From positions 1 through 16,381 of the forward strand of contig CAZKPD010000051.1 of NCBI GenBank assembly GCA_964554585.1: a stretch of 16,381 nucleotides of DNA, written 5' to 3'. A model generated the notes under the pieces. The model had not been told where the DNA came from. It was given only the letters and a program-made list of their open reading frames with translations, and did no database searches. Origin of the DNA: Perlabentimonas sp964554585. GTDB lineage: Bacteria > Bacteroidota > Bacteroidia > Bacteroidales > Tenuifilaceae. Shown piece after piece: positions 7,259 through 13,274 of the stretch. How positions within the stretch are numbered: the stretch's first letter is position 1; each line of letters starts with the position of its first letter. The position numbers and the translations under genes are program-made.

Positions 7259-7696
7259 ATGAAAGATTTTAAGTTCAAAATAAATGGTAATGAGTACAAT
7301 GTTCATATTGCCAATGTGGAAGAGAATATTGCCGACGTGGAAGTAAACGGCACACCCTATAGGGTTGAGCTGGATAAGGAGCTGAAACAGACCAAAACAC
7401 CTAAACTAGTCAGACCCGATGCGGTGCCCCATACCGATTCACACCCCTCAGTGGTGAAAACTGTAGATAGAGGAAGCCCCGCATCCGGTGCTGTTAAATC
7501 TCCTCTTCCGGGGGTTATCCTTGATGTGATGGTAAAGCCCGGTGATGAGGTTGAGGTTGGACAACGTATTTTGGTACTTGAAGCTATGAAAATGGAAAAC
7601 AATATCGACTCCGATAAGGAGGGTCGCGTGGTAGAGGTTAAGGTAAAGCAGGGCGACTCGGTGCTTGAGGGAGACGTACTAATAACTATTGAATAG
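7259..7696 (+). CDS. mmdC: Biotin carboxyl carrier subunit of methylmalonyl-CoA decarboxylase
   Basis: Carries the carboxybiotin between the alpha carboxyltransferase and the beta membrane subunit. The 145-residue protein has a small N-terminal beta domain (1-45) and a Pro/Ser-rich linker (about 46-78). Its C-terminal biotinyl domain (79-145) contains the biotinylation motif EAMKMEN with Lys111. Paired glycine turns (PGVILDV and EGRVVEV) frame the hammerhead fold. The linker is short compared with Ala/Pro-rich carriers of other sodium pumps, but the total length is in the usual range for Bacteroidota homologues. The gene ends only two bases before the mmdB start codon, implying tight co-translation. 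Biotin attachment would need a BirA-type ligase encoded elsewhere. Confidence 0.94.
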   Translation: MKDFKFKINGNEYNVHIANVEENIADVEVNGTPYRVELDKELKQTKTPKLVRPDAVPHTDSHPSVVKTVDRGSPASGAVKSPLPGVILDVMVKPGDEVEVGQRILVLEAMKMENNIDSDKEGRVVEVKVKQGDSVLEGDVLITIE

Positions 7697-7698
7697 CT

Positions 7699-8862
7699 AT
7701 GGAACAATCGGTTGGATTCTTTTCATTTCTATTAGAAAACCTAACGGAGTTCTTTAGGTTTACCGGATTTGCCAATGCTACCTGGGGACACTTAGTCATG
7801 ATAATGGTAGCGCTACTGTTCATTACCCTAGCCATTGTTAAGAATTATGAACCGTTGCTGCTTATCCCCATTGGTTTTGGAATAATCATAGGAAATATTC
7901 CGTTTGTCCCGGGTTTTCAGCTTGGTATTTATGAGGATGGAAGCGTACTAAACTACCTCTACTTTGGGGTGATTAAAGGGGTTTATCCGCCATTGATCTT
8001 TTTAGGTGTGGGGGCCATGACCGACTTTAGTTCGCTCATATCCAATCCCAAGCTCATGCTGATTGGTGCCGCTTCGCAGCTGGGTATTTTTGGTGCCTAT
8101 ATTGCTGCAATGCTGCTAGGTTTCTCCCCTGCCGAGGCTGGTGCCATTGGTATTATTGGGGGTGCCGATGGCCCAACAGCCATCTTCCTGTCATCCCGAT
8201 TAGCTCCCGAACTGCTAGGCCCCATTGCCATTTCGGCATACTCATACATGGCGTTGGTTCCTGTGTTCCAACCTCCGGTAATGCGACTGCTAACCACAAA
8301 GAAAGAGCGCCTTATCCGTATGAAACCTCCGCGTCAGGTATCACAGCTGGAGAAAATTTTATTCCCCATTCTAGGATTGCTACTCACGGCCTTTATCGTT
8401 CCTTCGGGATTGCCACTGCTGGGTATGCTGTTCTTTGGAAACCTACTAAAAGAGAGCACTGTAACTAAACGCTTGGCCGACACGGCCAAAGGGCCAATGA
8501 TTGATATTGTAACTATTCTGATTGGGCTTACAGTGGGTGCCTCAACGCAAGCCACCACCTTCCTAACCTCAAAATCCATTATGATTTTTGTGCTGGGCGC
8601 CCTTTCGTTTATCGTGGCTACCATGGGTGGTGTACTTTTCGTTAAGTTTTTTAACCTATTCCTTAAAGAGGGTAATAAGATTAATCCTTTAATCGGAAAT
8701 TCGGGCGTTTCAGCGGTTCCCGATGCAGCTAGGCTGTCGCAAATGGTAGGACTTGAGTACGATAAAACCAACCATCTGCTGATGCACGCCATGGGCCCCA
8801 ATGTGGCCGGTGTGATTGGCAGTGCAGTGGCAGCGGGTATCCTACTCAGCTTCTTGTACTAA
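7699..8862 (+). CDS. mmdB: Na+-translocating methylmalonyl-CoA decarboxylase beta subunit
   Basis: The integral membrane subunit that decarboxylates carboxybiotin and uses the energy to export Na+. The 387-residue protein is highly hydrophobic with about ten membrane segments. It contains both signature regions of the OadB/MmdB/GcdB family. The first is GIIGGADGPTAIFLSSRLAP (from 151), with Asp157 at the position expected for the essential Na+-linked aspartate. The second is the C-terminal GNSGVSAVPDAARLSQMVG re-entrant segment. It is normal length for Bacteroidota members, which have an extra N-terminal hydrophobic stretch. It is the last gene of the operon and is followed 24 bases later by a strong terminator. 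Substrate (methylmalonyl-CoA rather than oxaloacetate or glutaconyl-CoA) is inferred from the upstream mce and mmdA. Confidence 0.93.
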   Translation: MEQSVGFFSFLLENLTEFFRFTGFANATWGHLVMIMVALLFITLAIVKNYEPLLLIPIGFGIIIGNIPFVPGFQLGIYEDGSVLNYLYFGVIKGVYPPLIFLGVGAMTDFSSLISNPKLMLIGAASQLGIFGAYIAAMLLGFSPAEAGAIGIIGGADGPTAIFLSSRLAPELLGPIAISAYSYMALVPVFQPPVMRLLTTKKERLIRMKPPRQVSQLEKILFPILGLLLTAFIVPSGLPLLGMLFFGNLLKESTVTKRLADTAKGPMIDIVTILIGLTVGASTQATTFLTSKSIMIFVLGALSFIVATMGGVLFVKFFNLFLKEGNKINPLIGNSGVSAVPDAARLSQMVGLEYDKTNHLLMHAMGPNVAGVIGSAVAAGILLSFLY

Positions 8863-8885
8863 TCAATTAGGATTAACAGCTATAG

Positions 8886-8918
8886 AAAGGGAGTTTCCAT
8901 GGCGAGACTCCTTTTTTT
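8886..8918 (+). terminator. Rho-independent terminator of the decarboxylase operon
   Basis: GGAGTTTC (8890-8897) pairs with GAGACTCC (8904-8911), one G-U pair, around a CATGGC loop. Seven T residues follow (8912-8918), and flanking A residues extend the stem. It sits just after the mmdB stop and supports a single five-gene transcript. Confidence 0.85.
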
Positions 8919-8937
8919 ATTTACCAATGCGTGAAAC

Positions 8938-9049
8938 GAGGTGCGAGGTGCGGGTTACGAGTCCTCTGTTCCTTGTTCCTTGTTCCTTGTTCCTTGTTCT
9001 AAACTCTAATTTCAAAATTCTAAATTCTACCTTCTAAATTCTAATTTCA
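8938..9049. repeat. Heptad-period intergenic repeat tract (16 units)
   Basis: The 112 bases divide exactly into 16 seven-base units. GAGGTGC (twice) comes first, then GGGTTAC and GAGTCCT, then CTGTTCC and TTGTTCC-type units (including a perfect GTTCCTT tandem, four copies at 8968-8995). AAATTCT/AATTTCA-type units finish it. The order of sub-motifs is the same as in the tract at 3301-3412, which also has 16 units. It fills most of the gap between the operon terminator and nth. No credible reading frame is present. Confidence 0.8.
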
Positions 9050-9094
9050 CCCCCGATTTCCCTATTTTTACCTCACACAACAAAAAGCAACCAA

Positions 9095-9766
9095 ATGACC
9101 CGCAAGGAACGCTACGAAAAAGTAATTGCATATTTCTTAGAACATCGGCCCGTGGCCGAGACCGAACTACACTATACCAATCCCTACGAGCTGATTGTCG
9201 CCACCATCCTCTCTGCCCAATGCACCGACAAACGGGTAAACCTGATTACCCCTGCTTTCTTCGACCGATTCCCCACGGTGGAAGCGCTGGCTGTGGCACA
9301 GCCCGAAAATGTGTTTGAGGTAATCCGATCCTGCTCCTACCCCAATAGCAAAGCCAAAAACCTAGTGGGCATGGCACAAGGCGTAATGGAACGGTTTAAC
9401 GGCGAAATACCGCAAGACCTAAAAGACCTGCAAACCCTTCCCGGTGTGGGTCGAAAAACCGCCAATGTGGTAGGTTCCGTTGCCTTCGATATTCCCGCCA
9501 TGGCAGTAGATACCCATGTGTTTAGGGTAGCCAACCGCATAGGGTTGACCAATAATGCCAAAACACCGCTGGAAACCGAAAAAGAGCTGACAAAGTATAT
9601 CCCCAAAGAGCTGTGGAATATTGCCCACCACTGGCTAATTCTGCACGGTCGCTATGTGTGCATTGCCCGAAAACCCAAATGCTGGGAGTGCGGCATAAGC
9701 GCCTACTGCAAGTACTACCACACCACCTATTTGCCGGGGGTGGAGAAGGAGGAAATAAAGAAGTAA
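9095..9766 (+). CDS. nth: Endonuclease III (DNA glycosylase/AP lyase)
   Basis: A base-excision repair enzyme that removes oxidised pyrimidines and nicks the abasic site. The 223-residue protein has the helix-hairpin-helix LPGVGRKTANVV with catalytic Lys121. The catalytic Asp139 is in AVDTHVFRVANRIGL. A [4Fe-4S] loop is formed by Cys189, Cys196, Cys199 and Cys205 in the exact C-x6-C-x2-C-x5-C spacing. The N-terminal ELIVATILSAQCTDKRVN segment is also diagnostic. Length is typical and no defects are seen. It stands alone between a repeat tract and a structured intergenic region. A TATTTTTA sequence at 9063-9070 might be its -7 element but lacks a clear partner box. Confidence 0.97.
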   Translation: MTRKERYEKVIAYFLEHRPVAETELHYTNPYELIVATILSAQCTDKRVNLITPAFFDRFPTVEALAVAQPENVFEVIRSCSYPNSKAKNLVGMAQGVMERFNGEIPQDLKDLQTLPGVGRKTANVVGSVAFDIPAMAVDTHVFRVANRIGLTNNAKTPLETEKELTKYIPKELWNIAHHWLILHGRYVCIARKPKCWECGISAYCKYYHTTYLPGVEKEEIKK

Positions 9767-9781
9767 TATTGAGAGTTTTTA

Positions 9782-9808
9782 CTACTTTAGCAACAAAAGT
9801 AGAGTTTT
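9782..9808 (+). terminator. Weak hairpin after nth, possible terminator
   Basis: CTACTTT (9782-9788) and AAAGTAG (9796-9802) form a perfect 7-bp stem with a 7-base loop, followed by AGTTTT. The stem is AT-rich and the T tract short, so termination would be inefficient. It is 15 bases after the nth stop codon. Confidence 0.35.
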
Positions 9809-9856
9809 GCTGATAGTAGAGATACAAATGAATTAGCGGTAACTAAAAATATAATT

Positions 9857-9988
9857 ATGACACACCCATGTAATGCAGTTTGCACAACCGAGCTTGCGAG
9901 CTCACCGAAGGTAAACACGAATGAACAAAATATGGGTGTTCCATCCGCCCAGCCAAAGAGTGTTAAAGACGATGTTGTAACATATTAA
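9857..9988 (+). other. Structured intergenic segment with a possible 43-residue small ORF
   Basis: ATG at 9857 opens a 43-codon frame ending with TAA at 9986-9988. Its product begins MTHPCNAVCTTELASS and has two Cys residues, no signal peptide and no family I recognise. The same DNA has nested inverted repeats. Outer arms ACACCCAT (9862-9869) and ATGGGTGT (9932-9939) match perfectly over 8 bases. An inner hairpin is formed by GAGCT (9890-9894) and AGCTC (9899-9903). The symmetry may mean an RNA structure or a small non-coding element rather than a peptide gene. It lies upstream of the outer-membrane pair and could be their leader. Coding status is uncertain. Confidence 0.3.
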
Positions 9989-10016
9989 CTATTAATACAC
10001 TAAATATTTTGTACGG

Positions 10017-10628
10017 ATGAAAAGAATAGTTGTAGCCACTACATTGCTATTGTTAAGCCATGCGCTTTATGCGCAAGAACTTTATCTTACTGTTGCCCCC
10101 ACAATCAGTGCTGCATTACACTATCGGTTTGTGGCGGGTGGTCCCGGACAAAAAATTAAACCTGGGTTAACAACCTCTTTGGACTATCTGTTCACAGAGC
10201 GAAGCGCTATAAATTTCGGATTTGGCTTGAACTATCATTTTAATCAGGTAGAATTCGTTCCCAATATGAATACGGAGAACATGCCCCGTCACACCGAAAA
10301 TGTTAGCATAGCCTCATTAAGATTGAAATCGGTTCTGATGCTCGGCAAAAGATCTTATTTGAGCCTAGACCCCTCAATGGATTTTCATTTAAACTATAGG
10401 GCAAATCAAACTTTGAACATACAGTCCGGAATAGGTTTATCATTGGGGCTGGGCAGAACCTTTCAGCTTAACGAAACCCTCTCACTAAACATGGAACCTA
10501 AAGTGTGGATTCACAATATCGTTCCGTTTATCAAACAGGATCTGCCCTATCGGCTAACAGCAGTAGGGCTAAACGTGGGAGTAATTTTTGGAACCGATTC
10601 CATGAAAAATAGATTACCTAAAGGGTAA
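10017..10628 (+). CDS. Small outer-membrane beta-barrel protein (first of tandem pair)
   Basis: I do not recognise a specific family. Residues 1-19 are a signal peptide (MKRIVVATTLLLLSHALYA, cleaved before Gln20). The remaining 184 residues alternate polar and hydrophobic positions in aromatic-containing strands separated by short turns. Examples are SLDYLFTE, AINFGFGLNYHFN, LSLDPSMDFHLNY and LTAVGLNVGVIFG. This is the pattern of an eight- to ten-stranded outer-membrane barrel of the broad OMP_b-brl class. There is no plug, TonB box or SusC/D feature. The next gene starts four bases after this stop, so the two are almost certainly co-transcribed. A structural, adhesion or small-porin role cannot be distinguished from sequence. 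Confidence 0.7.
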   Translation: MKRIVVATTLLLLSHALYAQELYLTVAPTISAALHYRFVAGGPGQKIKPGLTTSLDYLFTERSAINFGFGLNYHFNQVEFVPNMNTENMPRHTENVSIASLRLKSVLMLGKRSYLSLDPSMDFHLNYRANQTLNIQSGIGLSLGLGRTFQLNETLSLNMEPKVWIHNIVPFIKQDLPYRLTAVGLNVGVIFGTDSMKNRLPKG

Positions 10629-10632
10629 ACCC

Positions 10633-11262
10633 ATGAGAAAATTACTTGTAACCTCTGTACTCCTATTGCTCACAATGAGCCTATCGGCTCAAGTGAATGA
10701 ATCCATTTCCGTAAAGCTGGGCTACCCCGTTCCCGTTGGAAATAACTTTTTAAACGGCTCAAAGCCAAACTTAAAATATAAGGGCATTGCAGATATAGGA
10801 ATAGATTATAGTTTTTATAGAATAAACAACTTAGAGGTTGGGATCCTGTTCAATACTATGTTTTTACGTCTTGATATGTCTGATGTAAACCTTATGATGC
10901 TGAGTCCCAAACTAAAACTGGATTACAATATCAACCTAAAACACATGGCCATTAAACCCCAGCTAAATGTGGGGTACTCCCACTGGCAAATAAGACAGGA
11001 CGACTATCTAATTTACACCGGAGAGGACGATGAGTACATGGTCATAGGGGGAGCCAATGAGAATTACAACGGGTTTTCCGTTGGGTTGGCAAGTAAAATT
11101 ATGCTCAATACAAGCCATAGGCTGAATTGGTACTTGGAGGTTACCTATGAGTTTTCTCGTCTTGAAAAACCAAGTAACAACGTCGTTAACAACAGCTATA
11201 ACCGAAACTTAGGGATGGTCTATTCCAGAATTGGCGTGGTTTGGAATTTTAAAAAATCGTGA
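10633..11262 (+). CDS. Small outer-membrane beta-barrel protein (second of tandem pair)
   Basis: Unrecognised at family level. The signal peptide is MRKLLVTSVLLLLTMSLSA, cleaved before Gln20. The mature part (about 190 residues) is built of amphipathic strands such as IADIGIDYSFYRI, MAIKPQLNVGYSHWQIRQ, LNWYLEVTYEFSRL and YSRIGVVWNF. The last is close to the C terminus, as in barrels recognised by the BAM complex. Its overall plan matches the preceding gene (same length class and signal peptide style), suggesting an old duplication or two partners, although identity looks low by eye. It ends 329 bases before katA with no clear terminator. Function is unknown. Confidence 0.72.
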   Translation: MRKLLVTSVLLLLTMSLSAQVNESISVKLGYPVPVGNNFLNGSKPNLKYKGIADIGIDYSFYRINNLEVGILFNTMFLRLDMSDVNLMMLSPKLKLDYNINLKHMAIKPQLNVGYSHWQIRQDDYLIYTGEDDEYMVIGGANENYNGFSVGLASKIMLNTSHRLNWYLEVTYEFSRLEKPSNNVVNNSYNRNLGMVYSRIGVVWNFKKS

Positions 11263-11293
11263 AAGGTAAGGCGTGATTCCACCCTGTTCGGGA

Positions 11294-11394
11294 GAGGTGC
11301 GTGTTCCGAGTTCCAAGTTCTTGGTTCCCTTCGGCAAACTCAGGGCGACGCTTGGTTCTTGGTTCTGCCTTCTAAATTCATAATTCTAATTTCA
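11294..11394. repeat. Heptad-period intergenic repeat tract, interrupted
   Basis: Five heptads (GAGGTGC, GTGTTCC, GAGTTCC, AAGTTCT, TGGTTCC; 11294-11328) are followed by a 24-base non-heptad insert (11329-11352). The insert, with the preceding bases, includes CCCTTCGG...AACTCAGGG. Six more heptads (11353-11394) end in AAATTCA/TAATTCT/AATTTCA. The motif order again matches the other tracts. The rest of the 329-base gap (11395-11591) holds an AT-rich leader for katA. TACTTTCG at 11491-11498 is a poor -7 candidate, and nothing else was seen. Confidence 0.75.
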
Positions 11395-11591
11395 AAAAGC
11401 ATTGCGTTTGAATTAATTCCTCCACTGCGGTAAAACCATTTTTTTGTATATTGCCCTAGTATTATGGGCGTGACCATTCCGATAATTTCATACTTTCGGA
11501 TGCAGTCCACCCCGTTTTCTCTACCCACCTTACAAAAGGTGTATTCTATAAAACTAAATAGCTGAAAAATTAACTTAAAAATTAAAAGAAC

Positions 11592-13064
11592 ATGGCAAAA
11601 AAAGAAGAAAAAAAGAAATTGTACTCCGTATCGGGTCGTCCTATTGCAGAAAATCAGAATGTAAAAACAGCAGGGAAGAGAGGCCCTATGCTGATGGAAG
11701 ATTATTGGTTTATCGAAAAGTTGGCCCATTTTGATAGGGAGGTGATCCCCGAAAGAAGAATGCACGCCAAAGGCTCCGGGGCGTACGGACATTTCACCGT
11801 AACACACGATATTACGAAGTACACCAAGGCAAAAATCTTTTCGAAGGTTGGGAAGCAGACCCCCGTTTTTGTGCGCTTCTCTACCGTGGCCGGAGAGCGA
11901 GGTGCAGCCGATGCCGAAAGGGATATTCGTGGCTTTGCCATGAAGTACTACACCGAGGAAGGGAACTGGGATTTGGTGGGCAACAACACCCCCGTATTCT
12001 TTTTGAGAGACCCCTATCGTTTCCCCGACCTGAACAAAGCCGTAAAACGTGACCCCAAAACCAATTTAAGGTGCGCCAATCACAATTGGGATTTTTGGAC
12101 GCTACTTCCCGAAGCGCTGCATCAGGTTACCATCACCATGAGCGAAAGGGGTATCCCTAAATCGTATCGCCACATGAACGGTTACGGAAGCCACGCTTTC
12201 AGCCTGATTAACGCCAAGGATGAACGCATTTGGGTAAAGTTCCATTTCAAGACAGAACAGGGCATTCAGAACCTAACCGATGAAGCCGCCGCCGAGATTA
12301 TTGCAAAGGATCGTGAGAGCCACCAAAGGGATCTGTTTGATGCCATTGAGCGAGGTGAGTTTCCCCGTTGGAGGATGAAAATTCAGCTAATGACCGAGGA
12401 ACAGGCCAATAGCTGCTCCTTCAATCCGTTCGACCTCACCAAAGTATGGCCTCATTCTGATTATCCGTTAATGGATGTAGGCGTTTTGGAGCTGAACAAA
12501 AATCCGGAGAACTATTTTGCCGAGGTGGAGCAGGCTGCGTTTAACCCTGCCAGTGTGGTTCCGGGAGTGGGCTATTCGCCCGACCGTATGCTACAGGCTA
12601 GGCTCTTCTCTTATGGCGATGCTCAGCGGTATCGCTTGGGGGTAAACCACTATCAAATCCCGGTAAATCAGCCCAGATGTCCGTTCCACAACTCATCCCG
12701 AGATGGAGCCATGCGGGTTGACGGAAATGAGGGCGGAACCCTGCACTACTTCCCCAACAGCTACCAGCAATGGGAGGAGCAGAAGGAGTACGTTGAGCCT
12801 GCTGCGCCGCTGGAGGGAGCTGCGTATCATTACGATTTTAGAGCCGATGATGACGATTACTACACTCAACCGGGCAATCTGTTTAGGTTAATGACCCCGG
12901 AACAGCAAAAAATACTGTTTAAAAATACAGCGGCTGATATTCGACCCGCCGAACGCCAGATTCAGGAAAGGCACATTACCAACTGCTACAAGGCCGATCC
13001 TGCCTACGGCAAAGGGGTGGCAGATGCTTTAGGCATCAACATAAAGGATATTAAGGGGCTTTAA
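11592..13064 (+). CDS. katA: Monofunctional haem catalase (small-subunit type)
   Basis: Disproportionates hydrogen peroxide to water and oxygen. The 490-residue protein has the full catalase core. Catalytic His58 is in RRMHAKGSGAYGHF, and the distal Asn131 is in DLVGNNTPVFFLRD. The proximal haem ligand Tyr341 is in RLFSYGDAQRYR. The NADPH/haem-pocket region and the C-terminal helical part (FHNSSRDGAMRV and onward) are intact. Length is that of clade 3 small-subunit catalases, without the flavodoxin-like extension of large ones. There is no signal peptide, so it is cytoplasmic. The start follows an A-rich leader (AAAATTAAAAGAAC) rather than a Shine-Dalgarno sequence. It appears monocistronic with its own terminator. 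OxyR control would be usual in this phylum, but no operator was identified. Confidence 0.97.
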   Translation: MAKKEEKKKLYSVSGRPIAENQNVKTAGKRGPMLMEDYWFIEKLAHFDREVIPERRMHAKGSGAYGHFTVTHDITKYTKAKIFSKVGKQTPVFVRFSTVAGERGAADAERDIRGFAMKYYTEEGNWDLVGNNTPVFFLRDPYRFPDLNKAVKRDPKTNLRCANHNWDFWTLLPEALHQVTITMSERGIPKSYRHMNGYGSHAFSLINAKDERIWVKFHFKTEQGIQNLTDEAAAEIIAKDRESHQRDLFDAIERGEFPRWRMKIQLMTEEQANSCSFNPFDLTKVWPHSDYPLMDVGVLELNKNPENYFAEVEQAAFNPASVVPGVGYSPDRMLQARLFSYGDAQRYRLGVNHYQIPVNQPRCPFHNSSRDGAMRVDGNEGGTLHYFPNSYQQWEEQKEYVEPAAPLEGAAYHYDFRADDDDYYTQPGNLFRLMTPEQQKILFKNTAADIRPAERQIQERHITNCYKADPAYGKGVADALGINIKDIKGL

Positions 13065-13076
13065 GCCCCTTTTTTT
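13053..13076 (+). terminator. Rho-independent terminator overlapping the katA stop codon
   Basis: AAGGGGCT (13053-13060) pairs with AGCCCCTT (13064-13071) around a tiny TTA loop, followed by a T run to 13076. The katA TAA (13062-13064) lies in the loop, so the stem uses the last codons of the gene. Confidence 0.85.
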
Positions 13077-13241
13077 ATTCCTATACTTTCAGGGACATCT
13101 TATTACATCGGCAAAAATGGGTGATGAAAATAGTAGATATTGCTATTTCAACCTTTAGTAAAAACAGGAAGTCCACATTGGAAGAAGTACCGTTTATAGC
13201 CTACCCCATTATGCTCTACTTACCCAAATCAAAACTTTCCC

Positions 13242-13249
13242 TACCTTTG
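13242..13249 (+). promoter_or_regulatory. Candidate -7 element for the fucosidase gene
   Basis: TACCTTTG is a perfect TAnnTTTG match ending 25 bases before the ATG at 13275. No TTTG was found 19-21 bases further upstream, so the promoter call is tentative. The rest of the 13077-13274 gap shows nothing recognisable. Confidence 0.45.
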
Positions 13250-13274
13250 TCCGGTAAAAACTAACTGCTCGTTT

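Noticed and set aside
8816..9037. 73-residue plus-strand frame crossing the mmdB end, the terminator and the heptad tract
   Set aside because: It overlaps mmdB out of frame, runs through the terminator, and encodes only repeat-derived LVPCSLFLVL-like residues.
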